Below are positions 1 to 10,672 of a stretch of 64,000 nt of DNA, one piece after another; within the stretch, counting starts at the first letter, position 1; every line of letters starts with the position of its first letter. The notes under the pieces are model-generated. The model searched no databases. It was not told the origin of the DNA and worked only from the letters and a program-made list of their open reading frames with translations. Made by a program: the position numbers and the translations under genes. Source of the DNA: Sepioteuthis lessoniana. Lineage: Eukaryota; Mollusca; Cephalopoda; Myopsida; Loliginidae. The stretch lies in NCBI GenBank assembly GCA_963585895.1, contig OY757921.1:87330807-87394806 (forward strand), given 5' to 3'.

Positions 1-204
1 GTGAGGCGAGTCTCAGTGCTAAATTCAATAGATATCGAAGGAAATAAACGCGGATCTGAAAAGCAACGGCTTTGTTATTTAGAATCCATCACTGAATGCT
101 TCCTTCGTTATCTATTCTTGATCAGATGCTTATAACATCCGGTAATCAGATTGCATCATTTTCTGTGAAAGCTCACTGAAAACATGAACACGGACTACAA
201 GACT

Positions 205-385
205 TGGGGGATGTCCCAGTGGCGCCGTGGCAAGCGTGCTGGACCACGACATCATAGTATGGGAGATCAAACTCCAATCACGCTATTAGGTTCATATTCG
301 GAATAATACCTTTAAAAAAAGTACGAAGTGCCTAATACCTCCAACTACCGATCAAATAGTACTAATACTGTTCTTCAGAAGTTCA
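205..385 (+). mobile_element. SINE-B copy, 5' part
   Basis: This is a tRNA-like head (A-box-like TGGCGCCGTGGCAAGCGTG near 221) followed by the degraded central block shared with other SINE-B copies: AATAATACCTTT, then a CTATGGGT-like stretch, then ACTAATACTGTTCTTC. The 3' tail module is missing. It matches the complete copy at 42837-43075 in order and spacing. No coding potential. Confidence 0.55.
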
Positions 386-859
386 TTAAATGACGAGTCT
401 GTAAAACGATTAGGGAGTTTAGTACATTATTTTAGCGATAAATTGTTTCTAGCTAAGATTTTGAGTTCGTAGTTGCTGGTTTTCGATTTGAAAAGAACAA
501 GGCTTGCGTGGATCTAGTTTGCGTTCAGATGTCAATTATGAGAAAATAAGCCTAACAATTTTTTTTAAATCCGGTATAAGCAAAATATCGAAAATAAACA
601 TTTACGTTGATATCAGCTGATATTTAGCAATGACGTGATACTAAACGTTTGAGATTACATGGGATAAAAAGATTAGTCTGGGAATCCTTTTTTAATTATT
701 AGAAGATTTCAGAAAACACGGTGGATCAGTCAGGGAGTCAAAAGGACTAGAAGTAGACTGACCAGATGAAGCCGAGAAGCCCCGATGGAGAGGGTTCGGC
801 TGTGGGCAAATTTGTAGCAAGGTCAATGACCCCAAGGTCAATAGTGGTGAGGATTGGGA
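386..859. other. No recognisable feature
   Basis: A+T-rich unique-looking sequence. I see no open frame of note, no RNA gene and no copy of the repeat families found elsewhere in the window. From about 720 the composition becomes more G-rich and leads into the duplicated segment that follows. Confidence 0.4.
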
Positions 860-1490
860 AGGGGAAGGTTGGACATGAGCTGAGGCTCGAACCCTGCTGG
901 ACCCTGCTGGTCATCGGCCTACTTAGTGCTATGTAGACCTAATGAGCCTAGCTGGACATGAACTCAAATCTGGGTCCAGGCATGTATGCCTAATTATAGC
1001 TTAAACTGGACAGTAAGGTCTATTGCTATCCAAGGGTGACAAAGGTGTCTATGATGCAGCTCGCCCACCGAAGATGGTCCAACCGAAGCCATCTCTATTT
1101 TAGAAACGTGACATAAGTGTCAATGATGTAGCTCGCTCACTTGAAGACGGGGGCCTTTCGGACTCAAGTCTGCCATTGAATATTGACTGTCCAGCACGGA
1201 TGCCCGACAGTCCATTGAAAAGCCGATATTTGTCTCTGCCTCCCACCAGTCAGGACTTGACACAAGGTCACCGACCTGTCGATTATAGTAGGGATTAGAG
1301 GAGAGGAAGGTATGGCACGAGATGAGGCTCGAGCTCTGCTTGATTATGCTCGTCATCTGCCCATTTACTGCAATGTGGGTCTGATGAGCCTAGTTAGGCA
1401 TTGACCAAACTCTGGGTCCAGTAATGTATTTCTGATTATTGCTTAAACTGGACAGCAAGCTCCAGTAATAGGCAAGGATGACAAGCCACA
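860..1490. repeat. Diverged direct duplication, offset about 443 bp
   Basis: Two blocks of about 180 bp, 863-1044 and 1306-1484, align throughout. Shared landmarks are GAGGCTCGA, CTGATGAGCCTAG or its variant, CTCTGGGTCCAG, GCTTAAACTGGACAG and GATGACAA. The sequence between them (1045-1305) also contains repeated phrases such as GATGNAGCTCGC. The copies are clearly diverged, so the event is old. Modest GC content and short open frames on both strands do not resemble a known protein. Confidence 0.6.
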
Positions 1491-1906
1491 AGTCTGCCAT
1501 TGCACATTACCGTCCGGCATACATATCTGACAGTCAAAAGTCTCTGAGAAAATCAGTGGCTTGTCGAGTTGGTATTGTCATACGTCCCTCTAACCGGACG
1601 AATGTGGCATGCCAGAACCAGGACACACCAAACCAGATCCGTGAACACCAAACATGGCCGATCAAAGAGTGTCCCGATTGACGGTGACGCAACTGGCCCG
1701 GCGGGCGAGTTTTCCCAGTTATTCGTAGTGAGTGATTTATATAGGCTCTGTCTTACACTTATGCTAATCAGGCAGATTTATTTGTCAATATCATGACAAT
1801 GTAAAAGCAGAATCTGGGATTAAATGGTTGGTCTATATGCCATTAAAAACAAATAACCAACCAACAAACCAACCGGAAAAGGTTATTGGGAAGAGTCATT
1901 TGGGAG
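1491..1906. other. Unclassified sequence with a SINE-tail remnant
   Basis: From 1491 to about 1740 the sequence is moderately GC-rich and continues the style of the duplicated block upstream. A short open frame (1478-1681, +) has no recognisable domain. Around 1823-1875 a remnant of the X/SINE-B 3' tail is visible (ATATGCCATTAAAA, then an AACCAACC-rich run). Confidence 0.35.
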
Positions 1907-1924
1907 CCAAATACAACTGTTATT

Positions 1925-2200
1925 CATATTTAGCAACCCCTCCGCTCGGGCAGGATATGACACAAGGTCAATTTTTAAGCGGAGTTTAACAGGTGTGAAT
2001 TCAGAGTTTTCCTTTTCCTAGACTAGTTGCCTCACCAAGACTGAAGAACCCAGTCTGCCCTACTATTTACCCATAGCTCTAGGGAGAATAATTGGATTCA
2101 TACCTTCCCCAATGCAAAATGAAATTAGCCTGGTCTAGGATTTGAACTCGTGTCGCTGTGTCCATTTCCTACGACGATAACCGTTACATCACGGGCACCT
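1925..2200 (-). mobile_element. SINE-A, near full length
   Basis: On the minus strand it has a tRNA-like head (GTAATGG-type A box; B box in GTTCAAATCC), the central block with CCAGCTATGGGTAAATAG-type sequence, then the SINE-A tail TCCTGCCCGAGCGGAGGGG. It is flanked by a direct repeat, CCAAATACAACTGTTATT, at 1907-1924 and 2201-2218. This is the target-site duplication expected for LINE-driven insertion, so the element boundaries are firm. tRNA-derived SINEs are transcribed by Pol III and encode no protein. Confidence 0.85.
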
Positions 2201-2309
2201 CCAAATACAACTGTTATTACTGTTATTCCCTTCTTCCACAACCTTTTTTTAAAATTCTTTCGCAAGTTTTAAGTACTTGAGTCTCTTTCTATTTTTTCAT
2301 CTTCAGTCA

Positions 2310-2645
2310 AGATGACCAAAAACATCTTCATGGCAGATTCTCCTGTTTTGTTTATAATCGCCAGGCCTGATCTTCTATCCGGGATTTGGTGATCTGTTGG
2401 ATCACGAAGTTCAAGTGCATTTCGGGCGTCTCAATCTCTAGGATGGATTCTGTTGTGTGTATGTACCATTCGGTTTTATATTCAGATTTCAATTTCTTGG
2501 ACGATTCCAAGTGGATCACCTTTCTCACCCAGCCTTGTCACATTTTGTACTCCCTTAGAACTACTTTGCGACATTCGCTTATTAGGTGATTAATTGTTTC
2601 GTTCCTATTACCGTAAAACCTACACTTGCTATTTTGTTGGTCATG
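2310..2645 (-). mobile_element. LINE fragment, C-terminal region of pol
   Basis: Minus-strand translation gives a decayed frame with CRFYGNRNETINHLISEC, WVRKVIHLES and EWYIHTTESILE. This matches the C-terminal region of a LINE family found again at about 26960, 32500 and 34915 (pattern NETINHIISEC..WVGKVIHWEL..WYMHNPESVLENE). In better copies this region leads into an endonuclease-like RPDxVI..DFAVPADHRV segment. At least one stop interrupts the frame, so it is a fossil. The RT part of probably the same copy lies at 3090-3540, with an X element between them. Confidence 0.65.
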
Positions 2646-2660
2646 TCGATTATGGCATTC

Positions 2661-3055
2661 TTTCGGTTGTTTGCGTGTTATGGCATATCAACCGTTGCAG
2701 GTTATTTAATGCCAAATCCATTTTTATACAAATGAACAGTTCTCTTTCAAACAATTCAGTTTAGCGATAGTACTCAGTTTAATTATCAAAAATATTACCA
2801 TTGCAATCTATTCAGTTTCGTCAAACAATTTCATTACAAACAATAGAGTTTAGCATAAGTACGCAGTTTAAATGTCAAAACAGTTCTATTTGAAGCAATT
2901 AACTTTAGCAAAAGTACACAGTTTAGTTCTATTTGACCCGTATATAGGACCCTATTTAGTGCTTCCCATCCGGGCCAGATAGGACCTAAGAACGATGTCA
3001 ATAAAAGGGTAGTCCACATTCCCAAGGCTCCGGCATTAGCAGAACCTCACTAAAA
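2661..3055 (-). mobile_element. Element X copy, 5' head truncated
   Basis: From left to right on the plus strand it shows the reversed tail (ATGGCATATCAACC..GGTTATTTAATGCCAAATCC), an array of CAATTCAGTTTAGCATAAGTA-like units, then the inner head (ATAGGACCCTAT..GCTCCGGCATTA..GAACCTCAC). The outer ~110 bp of the head is missing. It lies between two fragments of the same LINE family, which suggests it inserted into that LINE. Confidence 0.75.
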
Positions 3056-3089
3056 GATTATTTAATGATGAACAGATGAAAGTGCACCT

Positions 3090-3540
3090 CCTTGGAAGAC
3101 ACCATTTTGGATTTTCATCTCAGCTAAAGTTTTTCCTCCTGCGAGAAATTCCACCTCTTAGTTTTTCACGGTTTCCCTAATGAAGTTTCTGACTTTGTCA
3201 AATGTCTTGTACCTTTTTACGACAGTCTAATATACAGCTTTCCCGGACCATATCATAGCCCATTTTGTAGTCAATCCATGTCTTGGCTATTTTTTTGTGC
3301 CTCACTTTGCTCTCTTTGAGGATGTGCTGATCAATGCACAACAGATTGTCTATTCCTCTTGTTTCCCTGGGGTATCCTTTTTGTTCTTCGTGGCTTGCCA
3401 GCGAGCAATAGACCTCAGCCGTAATTTGTTCTGTTGGAAATCAAGCCTCATCACCAGATCACAGTTTAATAACATTCTCAGGACAAGCGATTCAGAGGGG
3501 ATACAAACGACCTTTTCTCAACTCATGCGATTAGGGGAAA
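3090..3540 (-). mobile_element. LINE fragment, start of reverse transcriptase domain
   Basis: Minus-strand frames read LISTSSKRAKWGTKK and then HKKIAKTWIDYKMGYDMVR at about 3240-3300. WIDYKxxYDMV is RT motif A, with the first catalytic aspartate in the middle. Upstream residues LRLRSIARWQATKNKKDTPGK agree with the pre-RT linker of the same LINE family. Stops and frame changes are present, so it is dead. Orientation matches the C-terminal fragment at 2310-2645. Confidence 0.6.
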
Positions 3541-3584
3541 ATAAGTAACTTTACCTATTTTGGTAATTTTTATTTCAAATTCAA

Positions 3585-3634
3585 TTATTGACCTTGTGTC
3601 ACATACTGTCCTGGGCGGATATATTGGTTATCAT
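3585..3634 (+). mobile_element. SINE-A 3' tail scrap
   Basis: The string ATTGACCTTGTGTCACAT followed by CTGTCCTGGGCGGAT matches the last 45-50 bp of SINE-A (ATTGACCTTGTGTCATATCCTGCCCGAGCGGA). No head or central block is present. Confidence 0.4.
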
Positions 3635-3639
3635 CCAAG

Positions 3640-4200
3640 TAATTTTTCAATTTTAACCATTTTTTTTTTCCATTGAATATTTTTATGCTAATTAAATCTG
3701 ACGTTAGCTTTTTTTTACAATCTCGTTGTTAGTCACACACAAATGCGAAGAATGTCCGGCTCTTGTGAATGACTGATGACATTCTGTGGCTGTTTTCTTT
3801 TTTGAGAAAATCGAATTTGAAAAACTTGAATCTTGAAGCGGCTGAAAAACAACCGTGTCAAAATTCTATTAAGCAATTAAACCGCTGATTTAAAGTCTTT
3901 TGTGCGGGGTCTGCTTCTGTGGATAAACACTTTTCATAAAGTAAGGACACATCTAAGAACTGTTATATCGATTGCACTTTCTGCCCAGAAATGAATACCC
4001 ACAATCTTCTCACAGCATCTGCTGTTTATTTATTCATTAATTTCACTTAATGCTGAGACGTTGTAGTCAGTGGACACTTGTCAAGTTTTAGTAACACACC
4101 CTAGCGACATGCAGTCGTTTCATTAATCTGATTGGCTCAATAAAGGAGACCCGGCATTGGCAGTTTAAGAACGACCTGATTTTGCCTATCCAACTGGAAA
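3640..4200. other. No recognisable feature
   Basis: A+T-rich sequence with T runs. I see no open frame above background, no RNA gene and no copy of the repeat families in the window. Confidence 0.4.
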
Positions 4201-4202
4201 AA

Positions 4203-4580
4203 CCATCATCATCATCATCATCATCAACCTTATCGGTCATCACTCTTGGCAAGGCATCTAGGCACCATTCAGTGTCCCTATAGAGCTGTTGAAGTATTTA
4301 CTGGTCTACAAACACTCATGTGTCCACGTATAAAAGTCTGTAAGAAGACACTGCTTATAGGTTCATTTTAACTTTTACAGTTGTGAGATGGGACGTAAGT
4401 GGTCATACAGCTGCTGTTTTGTAGGTTGCTGTTTCCAGGATTTGTTCGGAACAGCATGCAACATAGTTGTAAAGTTTCTATCTCGTTTTTTTTCTCCAAC
4501 TTATTTTTTCAAGTGGTGCAACCATACGGCAGTGCTGTCATGCCCGCAGCGTGAAAGAATCCCCGTTTTATTTTACAAAG
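4203..4580 (-). mobile_element. RTE-type LINE (subfamily 2), 3' end
   Basis: The plus strand begins with (ATC)n at about 4204-4226, the complement of the GAT-repeat 3' end typical of RTE LINEs. The minus strand then reads degraded versions of LNKSWKQHPTKQQLYDHL and CCTTWxL (from GTGGTGCAACCATACGGCAG at about 4513). Only the pol C-terminus and 3' end survive. Frameshifts and stops make it non-functional. Confidence 0.6.
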
Positions 4581-4659
4581 CGAAATTTCAAAATGAGAAG
4601 AATAACATTTATGTCGTTCATCCATCTTTACACAAAGTCATATAAGTAGTTTCACGAGT

Positions 4660-4892
4660 ATGTATTTATCCAGCCCCTCCACTACAAAAAAGCTGTTCTT
4701 TAAAACAGAGTAAATTTGGTTTGAATTCACAGGTTTCCTTCTCCTAGATTGGCTGCCTAATCAAAGCTAAAGAACACGCTCAGTCCAAATATTCAAAAAT
4801 AGCAGTGAAAGATGAATTTATACCTTTTTCAAAGGCATGAACACATATGTTTCGTCTAGGACTTGAACCCAGTTCGCCATGATCTAAAATAA
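4660..4892 (-). mobile_element. SINE-A, highly diverged
   Basis: Recognisable in order on the minus strand: tail CCCCTCC, GAATTCA..TTTCCTTCTCCTAGA, a GCTAAAGAACAC line, a central-block remnant, and GTCTAGGACTTGAACCCAGTTCG as the reversed B-box region. Divergence is much greater than in the copies at 1925 and 16444, so this is an older insertion. Confidence 0.55.
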
Positions 4893-4921
4893 AATTGAAT
4901 TCAGGTAGACTGCTATGTATT

Positions 4922-5392
4922 CATATTGGTTTGGTTTGGTTTGGTTTGGTTTTATGGCCTAACAACCATTGTAGGTTATTTAATGCCAAATTCCTTTTTA
5001 TACATATAAACAATTACATTACAAACAATTCAGTTTAGCATAAGTACGCAGTTTGAATGACAAAAACGGTTCTATTTCAAACAATTCAGTTTAAAATAAG
5101 TACATTTTTCACGCACAGCTGAATGTAAAAACGATTCTATTTTAAACAATTTAGTTTAGCATCTATTTGTCCTATAGATAGGACCCTGTCAGGTGCTACC
5201 ACTCCGGGCCAGAGTGGACTTGGAAACGATGGCAATGAAGAGGCACAGCACATTCCCCGAAGCTCCTGCATTACAGGAACTTCTCCACCAGATTGTTTCG
5301 TGTCATATGACGGACACTCTTTGGGGTGGGGGGAGTCTTACCCCTCTGCAGAGATACAGTCGATGTATTCTGCAGACCCAGCTGACTGGGCC
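4922..5392 (-). mobile_element. Element X, complete
   Basis: All three modules are present. (GGTTT)n and ATGGCCTAACAACC..AATGCCAAATTCC form the reversed 3' tail. Three to four CAATTCAGTTTAGCATAAGTA-type units form the array. The head runs from ATAGGACCC to GCTGACTGGGC. The terminal (AAACC)n is five units. No A/B-box pair is convincing, so the source of the head is unknown. Confidence 0.8.
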
Positions 5393-5499
5393 TTTATTTT
5401 ATCAAGTGAAAAAATATGGGTTAGATTGTCGGGGTTTTTTTGTGGTTTTTTTTTTGTGTTTTTTTGTTTTGTTTTGTTTTTTTTGGGGGGGAATATTAA

Positions 5500-5690
5500 T
5501 ACTATTGGATTATTTATTGCCAAATCTATCGTTTTAGAAAAATAGTAGTGTACTATCTAATCTATAGCTGAAGTGAATTAAGAGGTTCATACTGTTCCCA
5601 AGAATATTAGGCTGAAGGTGAACGCAGTAGTATGACTGAAGGTCAAACACGCTTGCAACGAGATAGTATTCCAGCATGTACACAACAAAA
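5500..5690 (-). mobile_element. SINE-B, diverged
   Basis: After a T/G-rich run the minus strand carries the tail (GGATTATTTATTGCCAAATC reversed). The central block follows as TACTATCTAATCTATAGCTG..AGAGGTTCATACTGTTCCCAAGAATATT, then a poorly preserved tRNA-like head ending near 5690. Confidence 0.45.
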
Positions 5691-5724
5691 CAAGAGAGAT
5701 TCCCTATCTACCAGCTAAATATGT

Positions 5725-6690
5725 GTTAGGTTTGGTTTGGTCTGTTTGGGTTTTGTGACATATCAACCATTGTAGGTTATCTAATACCAAATCCTCTTTA
5801 TACATTTATATTAGATTAATTTGGTTTGGTCTGTTTGAGTTTTGTGATATATCAACCATTGTAGGTTATCTAATAGCAAATCCTCTTTATATATTTATAT
5901 TAGATTAATTTGGTTTGGTTTATTTGGGTTTTATGGCATATCAAACATTGTTGATTATTTAATGCAATATCCTCTTAATACATATATATTAAATATATAC
6001 ATATTTACCAACCCCTCCGCTCGGACAGGATATGACACAACGTCAAATTTTAAGCGATGTTTAACAGGTTTGAATTCAGAATTTTCCTTCTTTTAGACTA
6101 GTTGCCTCACCATAGCTGAATAACTCAGTCTGCCCTACTATTTTCCCATACCTGGAGGGAGAATAATATGATTCATACTTTTTCCAAGGGCATTAGTGCC
6201 ATGGGAAATGTAATCATTTGCATATATATTAAATATATATGATTTGGTTTGGTTGGGTTTTATGGCATATCAACCATTGTAGATTATCTAATGCCAAATC
6301 CTCTTAATACATATAGATTAAATACATAGGATTTGGTTTGGTTGGGTTTGGTTTGGTTTAGTGTAATGGCATATCAACTATTGTAGGATAATTAATACCA
6401 TATCTTCTTTATACATATATATTAAATATATATGATTTGGTTTGGTTGGGTTTTATGGCATATCAGTCATTTTAAGTTATTTAATGCCAAATCCTCTTTA
6501 TATATATATATTAAATATATATGATTTGGTTTGGTTTGGTTTTATGGCATATCAACCTTAGTAGGTTGTTTAATGCCAAATCCTCTTTATACATATATAT
6601 ATATTGAATATATGTGATTTGGTTTGGTTGGGCTTTATGGCATATCAACCATTGTAGGTTATTTAATGCTAAATTATCTTTAAACTTGTA
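5725..6690 (-). repeat. Tandem array of X/SINE-B tail modules
   Basis: Eight copies of the tail motif GGCATATCAACCATTGTAGG or variants begin near 5755, 5846, 5931, 6260, 6366, 6454, 6543 and 6636. They are separated by TATATATTAAATATATATGATTTGG linkers. Spacing is 85-106 bp apart from one SINE-A interruption at 6001-6215. No X heads are present. The tail plus an AT linker has therefore been amplified by itself, as in satellite formation. Confidence 0.8.
6001..6215 (-). mobile_element. SINE-A lacking its tRNA head
   Basis: The tail and central region match SINE-A (CCCCTCCGCTCGGACAGGAT; AGACTAGTTGCCTCACC; CCCATACCTGGAGGGAG). It stops at the start of the central block, so the tRNA-like 5' part is absent, as in a 5'-truncated insertion. 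It sits inside the tail-module array and splits it. Confidence 0.75.
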
Positions 6691-6744
6691 TCATGATTTG
6701 AAAAAGGGGCCAAGGCTCAATTGTTTGCCTACAGTCTAATGGTT

Positions 6745-7013
6745 ATAAGTAAAAAGTAAAGTAGGCGACCATAGTCGAGGGTGACCCGAAGGCTCCCTTT
6801 TCGATAGCTTACTACACCAAGGTGTAGGGGAGGGCGCTACTCTTTTCCCTAGATTGCTCCACTTTACCCTTGATCCGTACCTTATAATGCTAAGTGTTAA
6901 GCAAGGAGGCATCAAGTACCATTTTTGAGTCTTTGGTATGACTCGACCTAGGATTGAACCCAGGTCTCCCGGGCGATTGGCGAACACTCTAACCGCTAGG
7001 CCAATGTCCGGAA
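6745..7013 (-). mobile_element. SINE-C, full length
   Basis: On the minus strand it starts TTCCGGACATTGGCCTAGCG, with an A box (TGGCCTAGCGGTTAGAGTG) and a B box (GGTTCAATCC). Then come GACTCAAAAATGGTACTTG, CCTCCCCTACACC and GGGAGCCTTCGGGTCACC, ending in an AGTAA/ACTTT-rich tail. The tRNA-like head is the best preserved in the window. The body is unrelated to SINE-A and SINE-B. A second copy lies at 28063-28326. Confidence 0.85.
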
Positions 7014-7029
7014 AATGTCAAAATAATGG

Positions 7030-8880
7030 TTATACATATGATTGTTATGTCAATAGTTTGTAGGTAATCTTATTTTTAAATGACTCAGAACCATTTTGTT
7101 TGCACACAAATATACCTATTGTTTTAACACAGTTAAATGGTTTCAAATATTCAAACACAAATAGTTCTACTTCAAATATATCTGACATAAATAGTTTTAC
7201 GTGCACACAGTTAAATTGTTTCAATCGTCGCTAAGCAACAGTGACAATTTTATTTGGTCACTCAGTTTAACAGTTTCAAATATTTTTAATCAACTCTAAT
7301 GATCCTATTGAACATTACTCATATGTTAGGACGTGGTTAATTTTTTCTCATCATCATCATGTCACGTAATCAGCACGGATATCCCTAAACCTCTCTCGCC
7401 ACCCCTCCTTATTGTCCATCGCTTCCGGCAGGTCCTCAGTGCTGCATCCCGTATCTACACCGAGCTGCTGTATGCATGTTCGAGCTGGTCGCCCTGCCTT
7501 TGCTCAGCCATGTGAGGGGTCCACAAGAGTACATCACTTATGATCCTGCCCCTACTCCTTCAGCAGTGTCCTGTATGTCTGGTTCGTCTAACTTGGATAG
7601 TTTCCGTGATGGGTGTTAGGTGGCTGTACAGCAGCTGCCTTGTGGGGTGTTGCCTCCAGGACCTGTTCAATATTGCTCGCAGCATTCTTGTGTAGTTGCC
7701 GTCAAGCTTTTTCTCCATACGTTTAGTTAACTTCCATGTAGTGCATCCAGAGAGCAATATTGACACGACCGCTGCTTGGAAGAAACTGTTTTATTTTATC
7801 GGTCAGGTCTGACTTCGATATGACCGATAGCCCCTGCTTTTGCTAGTCACGTATTGATGTATGTCTCGGTTGATGAGAAACTGCTTCCTCGGTAGGTGAA
7901 CTTGTCTACTAGCTCCAGAGGGCTTCCGTTTAGTGTGGAGATGTCACCTGTTTGAGTAAAGCACATATATTCATTTTTGTGTGCATTGATATAGAGGTCA
8001 ATACTAGCAGCGGCTTGTTACCGACTATGTAAAAGGGTTTCGGCTTAGGCAGGTGTATTTACCAGAAGTGCTAGGTCATCGGCGTAGTCGGCGTCGGTAA
8101 TTGTTTTGGCGGGGTACCTTCTGCTTCTTTCTTTTGTTAGCTTGAAACCGTTTTCTTTGATTTAATCGATAAATGTTCTAAGCACGAAGTCTAGACAGAT
8201 GATAAAGAGGTATAGGGCTAATGTGTCTCCTTGCAGTACACCTGCCACAATGTCGGAGTAGTCTGTGTCTCCATCCGGGGAACGGACTTTTACCTTGGTG
8301 TTTCTATTGATAATCATTATGGCTGCGACGGTTTCTTTTGGTAGGCCGTTGGCGAGAAGAATTTGCTCCATCTTTCCTCTGTGAATGGAGTCAAAGGCCT
8401 TGGTAAAGTCTACAAATAATATGACTGCTTCTTGGTTTTTTGCACGTACACCTTCAAATTATTCTAAGTACTGTTATGCATCTCTAAAAATTCAATTGAA
8501 ACATGTCATTTGTATCCCTACAGTTAAATGATCAAACAGTTCAATTTCTAACAATGTGATTTATCGCAAGTATTTTGTTTGCATACTTTTTAAATGTTAA
8601 ACAGTCCTACTCGATCCATAGATGAGACCCAAGCAGGTGCTACCTCACCGGGTCTGAGTGGATATGGGAGTAATGATAATTATGTTCCAGAGCTGAAGCC
8701 ACACCATCAGATCGTTTAGAGTTAAAATCAGAACACACATTGGTGGGTGTTCTTATCCCTCAGCAGAGATGCAGCTATTATATTTTACAGCCCCAGCCAA
8801 CACAGGACACACATTAGGGTGGGGCTACACCTCGCCGCAGAAATGCAGTCGGTGTATTCTATGGTTTCCCACTTGGTCAA
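7030..8880 (-). mobile_element. Element X copy split by an RTE LINE
   Basis: 7030-7346 is array sequence with GTTTGCACACAAATA and CACAGTTAAATGGTTTCAAATA-like units. The array resumes at about 8451, followed by the head (GATCCATAGATGAGACC..CCACCATCAGATCG..GCAGAGATGCAGC). Everything between is an inserted LINE. The outer 5' head appears twice, at about 8725-8803 and 8808-8872, a local duplication not seen in other copies. Confidence 0.7.
7347..8450 (-). mobile_element. RTE-type LINE, 5'-truncated, RT domain present
   Basis: The minus strand encodes the C-terminal two thirds of an RTE-type reverse transcriptase. Motif A reads AVILFVDFTKAFDSIHRG near 8362-8425. It is followed by KVKVRSPDGDTDYSDIVAG and VLQGDTLALYLFIICLDFV (8165-8300). 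The catalytic box ITDADYADDLALL lies near 8065-8110. The post-RT region includes GCTTWKLTKRMEKKLDGNYT (7690-7766) and the shared RILNRSWRQHPTRQLL-type stretch. The 3' end has an ATC repeat at 7350-7360. RTE LINEs encode an endonuclease plus RT; the endonuclease is missing here. Frameshifts and stops break the frame, so it cannot encode active enzyme. It is inserted in an element X array. Confidence 0.8.
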
Positions 8881-8954
8881 AGTGGCTTATATGTATCTTA
8901 GAATTACTATTTTTCCTTGGGTATTATTTTTACATTATTTGATATATGACTGCA

Positions 8955-9215
8955 CAATAATTTATTCAACCTTTTGCTTTGGACAGGATGTGACAAAAGG
9001 TCAGTGCTTAAGCAGGGTAAATTTTGTTTGAATTCAGAGTTTTCCTTCTCCTAATCTGGTTGTCTAATCAACGTTAAAGATTCGAGTCTACCCCACTATT
9101 TATCTATAGATAGGGCAAGAACTGATAGATTCTTGTCTTTCTCCAAGACATCAGCGAAAAGTAAAATGAAAACAGCCCCTTACAAGATTTGAACTCGGTT
9201 CCTACATTAAATTTT
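8955..9215 (-). mobile_element. SINE-A, diverged
   Basis: The reversed tail (GGACAGGATGTGACAAAAGGTC), GAATTCAGAGTTTTCC, TCTGGTTGTCTAATCAACG, CTACCCCACTATTTATC and a reversed B-box stretch, AAGATTTGAACTCGGTTCC, appear in the correct order. More diverged than the 1925 copy. Confidence 0.6.
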
Positions 9216-9330
9216 CTGTGACCTAATAAAACTTCAGAGAAGTTGTCGTCAACGTATATATTAGTTTCTAAATGTGTATATTGTTTTATTTAATTTTTAG
9301 CGTCTGCTTATTTGAGTTAGTTCCCGCATG

Positions 9331-9332
9331 TC

Positions 9333-9360
<28 letters not shown>
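9331..9360. repeat. (AT)n microsatellite
   Basis: About 14 AT dinucleotides, directly abutting the LTR-like segment that begins at 9361. A longer AT tract lies on the other side of that segment, at 10677. Confidence 0.9.
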
Positions 9361-9363
<3 letters not shown>

Positions 9364-10672
9364 GACGAGGAAATATGACACCCTAACACATTCCCCGGGT
9401 TGTGGTGAAAGGAAGTGGGACACGCTGGTTATTTGACGACGATAGTAGTACCTAGAATTGGCAGTGAGAGAGGCTGTCACTCTCTCCCACCCTCTCTATC
9501 ATCACAAGGTGAGATAGGCATGGGAGGGTCTCACTCTCTATTAGCCATGTATGTATCAGTGGAGAGGAAGACATGCGACCACAATTGGTACTGAGGGAAA
9601 AACCGCCAAAAACCAACACGTGTTAATTTTTCAAACTACGGAAATAAGTTCGTTGCCATTCATTCATCACAGGGTGAAGATGCATAAAGAGTTGGCGTTC
9701 ATTCATCACCAGGGGTAGACGTTTAATGAGTGGCCATGTAGTCGTCAAAGGTTAAAGATGCACAAGGAGTTGCCTTTTGTTTATTGAAAAACCAAGACCA
9801 TAATTTGGAATATGAAAGAAACCCAAATTCCAAAAGGCATGCCCCGCAGAGATACAGAGAGAAAAGAAAAAGCTTATCCTTCTAATGAACCAGCACTCCG
9901 AGGTATGATAAGCCTCTTTAAACGAATACCCACTGAAAAGACTTGTCCACGAGGAAAGAGGCAATTATTAATTGTAGTCTTATCTGAAATAAGACGTGTA
10001 TCCTTCTATCAACATGTTATGGAAACCCAATAACGAGGGGGAAAGGAAAAAAGAATAAACTCCATAGAATACCAAGTAAGTAACTCAGAATTTAAGTATA
10101 TTCAACTTTATCCAGCTGCATTCATACTGAAATGTTAAACTTGAGATTTAGAGCACGAGCTCTGCCATTAAATCCTATAGTCTGAAGGAAAGAGAAACGG
10201 GTCGTCGAACTACATTGTCATCTTCCACCATTAACAGTTATTTTATGCCTGGCTTATCCGAGGATAAAAATATTTTATGTGGGATACGGATATTTTAGTG
10301 GAGGTTCCTTACGAGAAAAAGAAAGACTTTATCGCTCCTGACTTTTACCTGAATTGTTTTTTTCTTTGTCTCTTTCTTTTATTCCATAAAAGAATATTGT
10401 TATTAATTCTGATAACTCAAACACGGCAGTTCAGAGAACTTTTTTATTGTGAAAGAATTGTACTTGTCGAAGACCTTGTATTTGGGAGGCAAAGCTATCC
10501 AGTTACCTGTGTTAACTTTTAATAATTTCACCTATAACTCACATGGTGGCTTTAAAATGTGGTTCCGCTCGGGAGTTGGTGATATCTGTAACATTCAATA
10601 GCGTTCGGTAAACCACAGTCAACGTCTGACCCCAGTGTTAACTAGAGGACTTGACACTTTGCATGGCGGCAT

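Noticed and set aside
4204-4226. (ATC)n as an independent microsatellite
   Set aside because: It occurs at the 3' ends of RTE LINE copies (also 7350, 29925, 44723 and 54541), so it is the LINE tail.
6956-7012. Possible tRNA gene
   Set aside because: Good A and B boxes, but it continues into a SINE-C body and recurs at 28063. The cloverleaf is only the 5' part of a SINE.
8162-8371. Host reverse transcriptase-like gene
   Set aside because: A fragment of a 5'-truncated RTE LINE with broken frames and an ATC-repeat 3' end.
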